Assembly: GCA_964428805.1 (NCBI GenBank)
Contig: CAYRZF010000102.1
Location: forward strand, 1-6,450
Source: CAYRZF01 sp964428805
GTDB lineage: Bacteria; Methylomirabilota; Methylomirabilia; Rokubacteriales; CSP1-6
Length of the DNA stretch: 6,450 nt
Direction of reading: 5' to 3'
Below are positions 1 to 6,034 of this stretch, piece by piece (position 1 is the stretch's first letter; each line of letters begins with the position of its first letter). The notes under the pieces are model-generated. The model saw only the letters and a program-made list of their open reading frames with translations. It was not told the DNA's origin and made no database searches. Both the position numbers and the translations under genes were made by a program.

Positions 1-35
1 GCGAGCTGGAGAGAGCTCTAGGCCGAACCGTGGAC

Positions 36-40
36 AGGAG
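36..40 (+). promoter_or_regulatory. Ribosome binding site deciding the start of the TPR gene
   Basis: AGGAG lies 7 nt upstream of the ATG at 48. It favours that ATG over an in-frame GTG at 30, which would place this motif inside the coding region. Confidence 0.7.
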
Positions 41-47
41 ATCTAGC

Positions 48-788
48 ATGCTCAAATCGCGCTCTATGATGTTCACGGCCTCCTCAGTCTGGGTCGCCGT
101 GATCCTGGTAATCCTGGTGTTCCGAGGGGGCGGGGCCGTCCCCGTGCCGGTCGAGGCGCGTCTGGCGCCCTCAGACTCGAGCCTGGCCCTGCAGGCGGAG
201 GCATTGGCCAACCGGGGCGACTATGAGGGGGCCTGGAACCTCTACTATCAGGCGCTCCAGGCTGCACCGGAGGATGTGTCGCTCTGGTACGCCCTGGGCG
301 TGACCCTGAGCCACCTGAATCAGCGCAAGGAGACCGAGCAGGCGTTTCAATACGTGATGCGCCACGGCCGCCCCGACTCCGAGGAGGTACGGTTCGCGCG
401 GCAGTGGCTCGTCAGCGCCGGAGTTCCGGTCGAGCCGGTCCGGTTTACCACGGCCGCGGCCCCGGTGGACGTGCGGGGAGACAAGGCGGCGCTGAAGGGC
501 AGAGTGACGTGGGGCGAGTCCGAGCCGAACCGGTCGCCGCTGAGGGTCCAGATCCTCCTCGCGGGGCTGAATGGGGCGGCAGAAGGCAAGCGCTTCAATG
601 CGCGCGCCGCTCTGGGCGAGTCCTATCGGTTTGAGCGGTTGCCGGCCGGCTCCTATCGCCTGATCGGTGCGGCGGGGGGCCACCGCTTGTGGGACCTCAC
701 GCTCACCGTGGAAGATGGGAAAGAGGCCGTCTTCGATCTCGGGAAGGACAACAGCAGCACCAGCACCACCGTCGCGCTGTATCGGTAA
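48..788 (+). CDS. Membrane-anchored TPR protein with C-terminal beta-sandwich-like domain
   Basis: Encodes 246 residues from the ATG at 48; an in-frame GTG at 30 would add six residues but lacks a ribosome binding site. Residues 1-10 are basic and followed by one hydrophobic segment (about 11-25, rich in V, I and L), which suggests an N-terminal membrane anchor or uncleaved signal with the rest outside the cytoplasm. Residues 46-79 and 80-113 look like two TPR units (the first has the A-x-x-x-G-D-Y-E-x-A pattern and ends in a P before the next helix). These usually mediate protein-protein contacts. Residues about 145-235 form alternating short beta-like stretches with a conserved-looking F-x-x-L-P-A-G-x-Y-x-L motif, typical of carboxypeptidase-regulatory-like or CNA-B-like folds. 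No catalytic residues are recognisable and no specific function can be assigned. A hairpin and a fresh promoter follow it, so it probably belongs to an upstream transcription unit. Confidence 0.88.
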   Translation: MLKSRSMMFTASSVWVAVILVILVFRGGGAVPVPVEARLAPSDSSLALQAEALANRGDYEGAWNLYYQALQAAPEDVSLWYALGVTLSHLNQRKETEQAFQYVMRHGRPDSEEVRFARQWLVSAGVPVEPVRFTTAAAPVDVRGDKAALKGRVTWGESEPNRSPLRVQILLAGLNGAAEGKRFNARAALGESYRFERLPAGSYRLIGAAGGHRLWDLTLTVEDGKEAVFDLGKDNSSTSTTVALYR

Positions 789-806
789 GTAAGCTTCACC
801 TCTCCC

Positions 807-829
807 GCGGCGCTCCCTCCGAGCGCCGC
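807..829 (+). terminator. Candidate transcription terminator hairpin without a U tract
   Basis: A perfect 9-bp inverted repeat, GCGGCGCTC (807-815) and GAGCGCCGC (821-829), encloses the 5-nt loop CCTCC. It begins 18 nt after the stop codon of the TPR gene and ends just before the next promoter, which is where a terminator is expected. No T-run follows (TCCCCGG), so it is not a canonical intrinsic terminator. It may be a U-less terminator of a high-GC genome or a 3'-end stabilising stem. Confidence 0.5.
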
Positions 830-839
830 TCCCCGGTCC

Positions 840-868
840 TTGCCCTCCTTCCGCGTGCCTTCTATACT
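840..868 (+). promoter_or_regulatory. Sigma70-type promoter of the six-gene operon
   Basis: TTGCCC (840-845, 4 of 6 matches to the -35 consensus) is separated by exactly 17 nt from TATACT (863-868, 5 of 6 matches to the -10 consensus). It lies in the only sizeable gap between the TPR gene and the HypE-like gene. Transcription would start near 874-877, only a few bases before the ATG at 878, so the mRNA would have almost no 5' leader. Confidence 0.62.
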
Positions 869-877
869 GGTTGGGCC

Positions 878-1897
878 ATGCGGAATCTTCCGGTGGGTAA
901 ACTTCGTGCCGAGGCCTTGCAGGCGCTGTTCGACAAGTACGTGCCGGGCGACGCGCGGGTCGTGGTCGGGCCGAAGATCGGGGAAGACGCGGCCGTCATC
1001 GAGATGGGCGACCGGTACCTGGTCGCCACCACCGATCCCATCACCTTCGCGACGGAGGAAATCGGCTGGTATGCGCTCCAGGTCAACGCCAACGACCTGG
1101 CCGTCCGCGGCGCGCGGCCGCGGTGGTTTCTCGCCACGCTGCTCCTGCCGGAGCAGGGGACCACGGATGCCTTGGTGGAGCAGATATTTTCCCAGATCGG
1201 CCGGGCGTGCGAGGAGATGGAGGTCTCGCTCGTGGGCGGCCACACCGAAGTCACCCATGGGCTCGATCGCCCCATCGTGGTGGGGACCATGCTGGGGGAG
1301 GTGTCGAGAGACAGGCTCGTGACCACCCGGGGCGCTCGGGTGGGCGACATGCTGCTCCTGACCAAAGGGGTTCCCCTCGAGGGCGCGGCGATTATCGCCC
1401 GCGAGAAAGAGGCCGAGTTGATCCGGCGCGGACTGCCCCCGTCGCTCATCGAGCGGGCCAAGAACTTCCTCCATCGGCCCGGGCTGAGCGTCGTGCCGGA
1501 GGCGATGCTGGCCGCCGAGCTGGGGGCGGTGCATTCCATGCACGATCCGACGGAAGGGGGCATCGCGACGGCGCTGTGGGAGCTGGCGGCGGCCTCCGAG
1601 GTGGGGCTTCGCGTCGAGCAGGAACGCATCCCGCTCTTGCCCGAAGGGGAGCGCCTCTGCCGCGAGCTCGGCCTGGATCCACTGGGCACCATCGCCTCCG
1701 GGTCTCTCCTGCTGTCCCTGGCTCCCGCCGATGCCGCGCTGGTGCTCCACGCCTGCGCGCGCGAAGGGATCGACTGCGCCTTTGTCGGACAGGTCGTGCC
1801 TGAAGCCGAAGGTGTGACATTGGTGGAAGGCGGCCGCTCCCGGCCGATGCCCACGTTTCCCCAGGACGAGATCACCAAGCTCTTCGGAGGATCCTGA
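878..1897 (+). CDS. HypE/AIR-synthase-related protein (COG0309-like, not true HypE)
   Basis: Encodes 339 residues of the PurM/AIR synthase superfamily (HypE, ThiL, SelD, PurM), which bind ATP and activate carboxyl, carbamoyl or phosphate-accepting groups. The N-terminal domain carries G35-E-D-A-A39, D53-P-I, the ATP/Mg region N70-A-N-D-L-A-V-R-G-A-R-P81 and G120-G-H-T-E124. The C-terminal domain carries the D223-P-T-E-G-G228 motif. Length and motif order match the HypE family. The protein ends in K-L-F-G-G-S and lacks the P-R-[IV]-C tail whose cysteine carries the carbamoyl/cyano group in hydrogenase maturation, and no hydrogenase or hyp gene is nearby, so hydrogenase maturation is unlikely and the substrate is unknown. 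The ATG at 878 is chosen because homology begins there (L-P-V-G-K-L); the open frame extends upstream to 689 but crosses the hairpin and promoter. No good Shine-Dalgarno precedes it. Its stop abuts the next start. Confidence 0.9.
   Translation: MRNLPVGKLRAEALQALFDKYVPGDARVVVGPKIGEDAAVIEMGDRYLVATTDPITFATEEIGWYALQVNANDLAVRGARPRWFLATLLLPEQGTTDALVEQIFSQIGRACEEMEVSLVGGHTEVTHGLDRPIVVGTMLGEVSRDRLVTTRGARVGDMLLLTKGVPLEGAAIIAREKEAELIRRGLPPSLIERAKNFLHRPGLSVVPEAMLAAELGAVHSMHDPTEGGIATALWELAAASEVGLRVEQERIPLLPEGERLCRELGLDPLGTIASGSLLLSLAPADAALVLHACAREGIDCAFVGQVVPEAEGVTLVEGGRSRPMPTFPQDEITKLFGGS
1886..1891 (+). promoter_or_regulatory. Ribosome binding site of the GGT-family gene
   Basis: GGAGGA within the last codons of the HypE-like gene, 6 nt before the ATG at 1898. 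It fixes that start and supports translation from a shared transcript. Confidence 0.75.
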
Positions 1898-3496
1898 ATG
1901 CCTCAGATCGGATACGCCCACCGCCCGGTGGCCCTCGGACGCGAGGGGATGGTCGCCTCCGCGCACCCGCTCGCGACCCTCACCGGGATCGAGGTCCTGA
2001 AAAGCGGGGGGAGCGTGGCCGACGCGGCGGTCGCGGTCAATGCGGTCCTGAACGTGACCCAGCCCTACTGCTGCGGCGTGGGCGGAGACTTCTTCTGTCT
2101 CCACTACGAAGCCGCGTCCCGGCGCGTGCACTTTCTGAACGGCGCTGGCCGCTCCGGCTCGCGGGCGTCGCTGTCGGAGCTGAGCCGCCGGAGGCTCCGC
2201 GCGGTGCCCACCCTCGGGCCCAGGGCCGTCTCGGTCCCGGGCTGCGTGCGGGCCTGGGGCATGCTCCTCGAGCGCTTCGGGACACGGCCCATGGCCGACC
2301 TGCTGGCTCCGGCCATCCATTACGCGGAGGCCGGCTTCCCGACCACGCTCCTCGTGAGCCAGGCGACGGCGGAGCGGCGCAAGGTCATCGAAGATCCCGA
2401 GTGGCGACGGATCTATGCGCCGAACGGGCGGGTGCCCGGCACGGGCGAACTCTTGAGGCAGCCGGACCTCGCCCGCACACTGACGGCGCTGGGGCAGGAA
2501 GGGCCGGACCTGTTCTACCGGGGGCGCATCGCCCAGGCGATCGCCCTGCGGCTCGAAGCTGAGGGCTTCGTGACGGCAGAGGACCTTGAATCTCACACGG
2601 GAGAATGGGGGGAGCCGATCTCGACCGACTACCGCGGGTTCACGGTGTACGAGACGCCACTGCCGACCCAGGGGCTCGCGGCGCTCCTGGCTCTCAACCT
2701 CCTCGAAGGCTTCGAGGTGGGGCGTCTTCAGTACCACTCAGCCGAACACCTCCATCTGCTGGTCGAGATGACCAAGCTTGCCTACGCGGACCGCGATCGC
2801 TGGATTGCCGATCCGAGCCAGTCCAAGCTGCCGGTAGAGGGCCTGCTCGCCAAAGCCTATGCGGCCCGGCGGCGCAAGGCGTTCGATCCGAAGAAGGCCC
2901 AGACCTTTCGCTGGGGCGATCCGACCGGGGACACGACGGGCTTCGTCATCGCCGACCGCCGCGGCAACATGATCAGCGTGATCCAGAGCCTCTTCCACGC
3001 CTTCGGGTCGGGAGTGGTTCCCGAGCGGACCGGGGTGGTCCTCCACAGCCGGGGCTCGTACTTTAACACCGACCCGAAGCATCCCAACTGCTTCGGCTCC
3101 TGCAAGCGGCCGTTCCACACCCTGATCGCCGCGATCGTGACACGGGAGGACCGGCCCGTGATGGGGTTCGCCACGATGGGAGCCGACGGCCAGGCCCAGT
3201 TTCACGTGCAGGTGCTGAGCAACGTCCTGGACTTCGGCATGGAAATCCAGGAGGCGATCGAGCGCCCGCGTTTTCTGATGGGCGGCTTCAAGCCCGGGGA
3301 GCCTGCCGGGGTCCTGAGGGTGGAAGGGCGGGTGGGCCGGCGGACGCTCACCGGGCTCGAGCGTCGCGGCCACCGGGTGGAAGCCGTCAGCGATTTTTAC
3401 CAGCAGATGGGGCATGCCCAGGGGATCGTGGTCCGGGACGGTACCTTCATGGGCGGGGCGGACCCGCGCGGCGACGGCGCCGCTCTGGGTTACTGA
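1898..3496 (+). CDS. Gamma-glutamyltransferase family protein (YwrD/HpxW-like Ntn hydrolase)
   Basis: Encodes 532 residues, the usual length for the GGT family. These Ntn hydrolases are made as a proenzyme that cleaves itself before a threonine, which becomes the nucleophile of the small subunit. The processing site is G344-D-T346-T-G, with T346 the predicted nucleophile, followed by the family pattern V-I-A-D-x-x-G-N and later F-G-S-G-V-V. The large subunit has G60-V-G-G-D64 and N81-G-A-G-R85, the latter resembling the substrate-carboxylate arginine region of YwrD/HpxW-type members rather than E. coli Ggt. The oxyanion region reads M427-G-A-D-G-Q432, with alanine at a position often glycine. 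No signal peptide is visible, unlike classical periplasmic Ggt, so a cytoplasmic enzyme is likely. Known members act on gamma-glutamyl amides, glutathione or oxamate; the substrate here cannot be read from sequence. It directly abuts the HypE-like gene and overlaps the next start by 1 nt (TGATG). Confidence 0.93.
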   Translation: MPQIGYAHRPVALGREGMVASAHPLATLTGIEVLKSGGSVADAAVAVNAVLNVTQPYCCGVGGDFFCLHYEAASRRVHFLNGAGRSGSRASLSELSRRRLRAVPTLGPRAVSVPGCVRAWGMLLERFGTRPMADLLAPAIHYAEAGFPTTLLVSQATAERRKVIEDPEWRRIYAPNGRVPGTGELLRQPDLARTLTALGQEGPDLFYRGRIAQAIALRLEAEGFVTAEDLESHTGEWGEPISTDYRGFTVYETPLPTQGLAALLALNLLEGFEVGRLQYHSAEHLHLLVEMTKLAYADRDRWIADPSQSKLPVEGLLAKAYAARRRKAFDPKKAQTFRWGDPTGDTTGFVIADRRGNMISVIQSLFHAFGSGVVPERTGVVLHSRGSYFNTDPKHPNCFGSCKRPFHTLIAAIVTREDRPVMGFATMGADGQAQFHVQVLSNVLDFGMEIQEAIERPRFLMGGFKPGEPAGVLRVEGRVGRRTLTGLERRGHRVEAVSDFYQQMGHAQGIVVRDGTFMGGADPRGDGAALGY

Positions 3497-3612
3497 TGGC
3501 GCGCGCGCTGGCGATCTGGCCACTCGTATTGATGCTCGCCCTGGTGGTTTGCGCCCCGGCCGGCCTCGGGGCCGCGGATTGGGCAGGCATCTCCCCGGGG
3601 ACCAGTACGATC
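3496..3612 (+). CDS. Small exported protein, N-terminal part (3' side lost in assembly gap)
   Basis: The first 39 codons of a gene whose ATG overlaps the GGT stop (TGATG), implying translational coupling, as no clear Shine-Dalgarno is seen. Residues 1-26 form a signal peptide: a basic M-A-R start, a hydrophobic core (about 6-19) and a likely signal-peptidase I site after G-L-G-A (residue 26). The cysteine at 19 is preceded by L-V-V and is not a proper lipobox. The mature start D-W-A-G-I-S-P-G-T-S-T resembles the I-x-P-G-x-S/T opening of small BamE-like envelope proteins, but this similarity is weak and tentative. The sequence then enters the N run. The 3' end most likely resumes at 3713 in another frame. 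Confidence 0.72.
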
Positions 3613-3712
3613 NNNNNNNNNNNNNNNNNNNNNNNNNNNNNNNNNNNNNNNNNNNNNNNNNNNNNNNNNNNNNNNNNNNNNNNNNNNNNNNNNNNNNNNN
3701 NNNNNNNNNNNN
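3613..3712. other. Assembly gap of 100 N
   Basis: Exactly 100 undetermined bases, the conventional placeholder for a scaffold gap of unknown size. It lies inside a small gene, and the coding frame before it differs from the one after it. The true length is therefore not 100 if both sides are one gene; it should be a multiple of 3. Confidence 0.97.
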
Positions 3713-3808
3713 GCCGGGCTCGTCGTGTATTTCGACCCCACCGGGGAAGATGCCGTTTCCATGTTTTTTACGACTCCCCAACCCGCGCCCCCGCCCGCCA
3801 GCAAGTAA
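3713..3808 (+). CDS. C-terminal part of the gap-broken small exported protein
   Basis: After the N run the frame beginning at 3713 reads 31 residues (A-G-L-V-V-Y-F-D-P-T-G-E-D-A-V-S-M-F-F, then a proline/alanine-rich tail P-Q-P-A-P-P-P-A-S-K) and stops with TAA at 3806-3808, 3 nt before the next ATG. This looks like real protein: alternating beta-strand residues, a D-P-T-G-E turn and a disordered tail. The other two forward frames give low-complexity R/P-rich translations that overrun into the next gene. It is most simply the end of the exported protein starting at 3496, but the gap could also hide the end of one gene and the start of another. No function is recognised. Confidence 0.68.
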   Translation, partial: AGLVVYFDPTGEDAVSMFFTTPQPAPPPASK

Positions 3809-3811
3809 GGG

Positions 3812-4702
3812 ATGCCCTCACCCGATCCGATTGACCAGCTGCTCGCCCTCGACCTCGCGTCGCGGGGCATTGCCGGATTTCACGTCCCGGGGGGCGCCCG
3901 GGCGGCGGCGCGCTCGCTGGCGCGAGGCAAACGGGTGGTCCTGACCACGGGCTTCGCCGTGGGCCCCAGGATGGCCGAGACCGACGGGCCTCCGGGCACG
4001 GCGGTGCTCGGTCGCGCCTTGAGGTGCCTGGGGAAACCGGTGACCTATGTCGTGGACGACGCCGCGGCGCCCCTCATGGAAGCGACGCTCAAGGCCCTCG
4101 GCGAGCCGGTGGAGATCGTCGTGTTCCCCCATGACGGGGCGGCCGCGGACGTGCGCCTTCCAGCCGGGTGTGAGCGCCCGTCGCATCTCGTGGCCGTCGA
4201 GCGCCCGGGCCGCGCGGGGGACGGTGATTACCGGAACGCGCGCGGTGAGTCGGTCGCCGCCTGGAACGGACCGCTGGACGCGCTCTTCCTGAACCGGCCG
4301 CGCGGGGTGACCACCATCGGCATCGGCGACGGCGGCAACGAGATCGGGATGGGCAACGTGCGCCTCCGCCTCCTCCGGCAGGGGGCGCTGGCCAGAAAGA
4401 TTGCCTCGGTGGTGCGGGTCGATCACCTCGTCGTCGCGGGCGTCTCCAACTGGGGCGCCTACGGCGTGGTGGCGCACCTTTCGATTCTCGCCAAGCGGCA
4501 GCTGCTCCACACCACGGAGGAGGAGCGGGGGCTCGTGAAAGCCTGCGTCGAGGCCGGGGCGGTGGATGGGATCACGCGACGCCGAGTGCTCGCCGTGGAC
4601 GGTCTGCCGCTCTCGACCCACGTCGCCATGGTGGAACTCCTACGAACGATCGTGGAACGGCAAATCAGAGGAGGCATGCTCCATGACGGGTCGCGGCCCT
4701 AA
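3812..4702 (+). CDS. D-glutamate cyclase family protein (DUF4392, stand-alone domain)
   Basis: Encodes 296 residues matching the DUF4392/D-glutamate cyclase C-terminal domain family. Human DGLUCY, a member, converts D-glutamate to 5-oxo-D-proline; bacterial members are mostly uncharacterised. Diagnostic segments are the N-terminal I-D-Q-L-L-x-L-D with R-G-I (residues 7-20), T45-T-G-F48, E56-T-D-G-P-P-G62, the glycine-rich I169-G-I-G-D-G-G-N-E-I-G-M-G-N182, and V211-S-N-W-G-A-Y-G218. The DUF1445-like N-terminal domain present in DGLUCY is absent here, and no separate gene for it is in the window. The ATG at 3812 is supported by family residues beginning almost at once. The only Shine-Dalgarno-like bases (TAAGGG) touch the start, so translation is probably coupled to the preceding stop 3 nt away. 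Its last 20 nt overlap the next gene. The family call is firm; D-glutamate as the actual substrate is inference. Confidence 0.88.
   Translation: MPSPDPIDQLLALDLASRGIAGFHVPGGARAAARSLARGKRVVLTTGFAVGPRMAETDGPPGTAVLGRALRCLGKPVTYVVDDAAAPLMEATLKALGEPVEIVVFPHDGAAADVRLPAGCERPSHLVAVERPGRAGDGDYRNARGESVAAWNGPLDALFLNRPRGVTTIGIGDGGNEIGMGNVRLRLLRQGALARKIASVVRVDHLVVAGVSNWGAYGVVAHLSILAKRQLLHTTEEERGLVKACVEAGAVDGITRRRVLAVDGLPLSTHVAMVELLRTIVERQIRGGMLHDGSRP
4669..4674 (+). promoter_or_regulatory. Ribosome binding site of the aminotransferase gene
   Basis: A perfect AGGAGG 8 nt before the ATG at 4683. It sets this start in preference to the in-frame ATG at 4566, which would lie deep in the D-glutamate cyclase-like gene. 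It is the strongest Shine-Dalgarno in the window. Confidence 0.8.
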
Positions 4703-6032
4703 ACAACCCTCTCCCCTCCTGGACGCCTATCGGGCGTCGCACCCCAAGTCGCTGGCGCTCTGGGAGCGGGCGTCCCGGGCGATCCCGGGCGGGATCACCC
4801 ATGACATCCGGTACCTCACGCCGTTTCCCGTGTATGTCGAGCGGGCGCAAGGCGCCCTCAAGTGGGACGTGGACGGCCACGAATACGTCGATTACTGGAT
4901 GGGGCACGGTGCCTTGATCGTCGGTCACTGCTATCCCGCCGTGGTGAGCGCCATCCAGCGAGAGGCCGCGCGGGGGACCCACCTCGGCGCCTGTCACGAG
5001 CTCGAGGTGCGCTGGGCCGAGTGGGTGTTGCGCCTCGTCCCATCCGCCGAGCAGGTGCGCTTCACGATGTCGGGCACCGAAGCCACTCATCTGGCGCTGA
5101 GGCTGGCCCGCGCTCACACCGGTCGGCCGAGGGTGGTGAAGCTCCACGGCCACTTCCACGGCTGGCACGACGGCGTGGTGCCTGGCGTCAACCCGCCCTT
5201 CGACGTCCCGCTCTCCTCGGGCGTGCCCGGGGCCACGCTCGATCAGGTGCTGCTCTGTCCGCCCAACGACATCAAGGCTGTGGACGGGCTCCTCCAGCGG
5301 GGCGACGTCGCCGCGGTGATCCTGGAGCCCGCGGGTGGCCAGGCGGGCATGACCCCCACGATCCCCGGCTATCTCCACGAGCTTCGGGCCCTGACGACCC
5401 GTCACAATGTGGTGCTGATCTTCGACGAGGTCATCACGGGCTTCCGCTACGCCCCCGGTGGGGCACAGGCGTACTTCCGCGTGACGCCCGATCTCACGAC
5501 CCTGGCGAAGATCGTCGCGGGGGGGCTGCCCGGCGGGGCGGTGGCGGGGAAGCGCGAGATCATGTCGCTCCTGGCCCACAGGGGCGATCCCACATGGGAC
5601 CGGTCCGAGCGCGTCGCTCACGCCGGCACCTTCAACGCCAACCCGCTCTCGGCGGCCGCCGGGATCGCGACGCTGGAGGCGGTGGCCGACGGGAGTGTTC
5701 AGACCCGCGCCAGCAAGCTGGGGGAGGAGCTCCGGCGGGATGTCGCCGTCGTCATGAAGCGGGTGGGAGTGCCGGGCACCATCTTCGGCGAGGCCTCCAT
5801 CTATCACCTCTCCTTCGAGGGGCGCCCCGGGCTGGCTGGCTTTGACCGGCCACGGCGCCACGATCTCTACCACCTCCTCCGCTGCGGGCTCCTCCTCAAC
5901 GGGGTGGATTGCTCCCTGTTCCACGGCTGGGTCTCGGCCGTGCACACGGAGGAGCACGTGGCGCGCACTGTGACGGGCTACGAGAAGGCGCTGGAGGCCA
6001 TGGCCGCCGAAGGCTGCTTCAAGGGGATGTGA
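4683..6032 (+). CDS. Class III PLP aminotransferase, glutamate-1-semialdehyde aminomutase-like
   Basis: Encodes 449 residues of the fold-type I, class III aminotransferase family closest in pattern to HemL. PLP-site elements seen: S130-G-T-E-A-T135 (phosphate loop), H155-G-H-F-H-G-W-H-D163, D248-E-V-I-T-G-F (D248 faces the pyridine nitrogen), L-T-T-L-A-K276 (Schiff-base lysine) and G315-T-F-N-A-N-P321. Several positions differ from canonical HemL: phenylalanine 158 replaces the tyrosine of the C-Y-H-G-H motif, W161 follows, and N-A-N-P replaces S-G-N-P. These features are common in HemL-like enzymes of other specificity, and no tetrapyrrole genes are adjacent, so a role in haem synthesis is doubtful. 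It could be a transaminase or aminomutase acting on a glutamate-derived or other amino-carboxylate. The start at 4683 overlaps the preceding gene by 20 nt, and the stop is 2 nt before the next ATG. Confidence 0.9.
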   Translation: MTGRGPKQPSPLLDAYRASHPKSLALWERASRAIPGGITHDIRYLTPFPVYVERAQGALKWDVDGHEYVDYWMGHGALIVGHCYPAVVSAIQREAARGTHLGACHELEVRWAEWVLRLVPSAEQVRFTMSGTEATHLALRLARAHTGRPRVVKLHGHFHGWHDGVVPGVNPPFDVPLSSGVPGATLDQVLLCPPNDIKAVDGLLQRGDVAAVILEPAGGQAGMTPTIPGYLHELRALTTRHNVVLIFDEVITGFRYAPGGAQAYFRVTPDLTTLAKIVAGGLPGGAVAGKREIMSLLAHRGDPTWDRSERVAHAGTFNANPLSAAAGIATLEAVADGSVQTRASKLGEELRRDVAVVMKRVGVPGTIFGEASIYHLSFEGRPGLAGFDRPRRHDLYHLLRCGLLLNGVDCSLFHGWVSAVHTEEHVARTVTGYEKALEAMAAEGCFKGM

Positions 6033-6034
6033 CG

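Noticed and set aside
3..18. Short inverted repeat GAGCT...AGCTC at the window start
   Set aside because: Only 5 bp with a 6-nt loop and no neighbouring signal; expected by chance.
689..877. Upstream extension of the HypE-like gene
   Set aside because: It would overlap the TPR gene and run through the hairpin and the promoter. Family similarity begins just after the ATG at 878.
653..2737. 694-codon open frame on the minus strand
   Set aside because: It is antisense to the HypE-like and GGT-family genes, both of which carry intact family motifs. Its translation is rich in R, P, G and H without recognisable domains, as expected for a high-GC shadow frame.
3547..3555. Possible lipoprotein lipobox around the cysteine of the exported protein
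   Set aside because: The residue before the cysteine is V, not G, A or S, so it does not fit the signal-peptidase II motif. A standard cleavage after G-L-G-A is more likely.
2738..3781. 347-codon minus-strand open frame crossing the N run
   Set aside because: It is antisense to the GGT gene and only stays open across undetermined bases; its composition is shadow-like.
3496..3834. One continuous 112-codon gene read straight through the Ns
   Set aside because: The 100 N are a placeholder of unknown length. The frame after them is R/P-rich and overruns the next start, while the frame at 3713 gives a better protein and a neatly placed stop.
4566..4682. Upstream extension of the aminotransferase to an earlier ATG
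   Set aside because: The extra 39 residues lie within the D-glutamate cyclase-like gene and look like a shadow translation. A perfect AGGAGG supports the start at 4683.
5909..6034. Upstream extension of the 104-residue gene
   Set aside because: The added residues are G/R/H-rich shadow sequence inside the aminotransferase gene. AAGGGGA is well spaced from the ATG at 6035.
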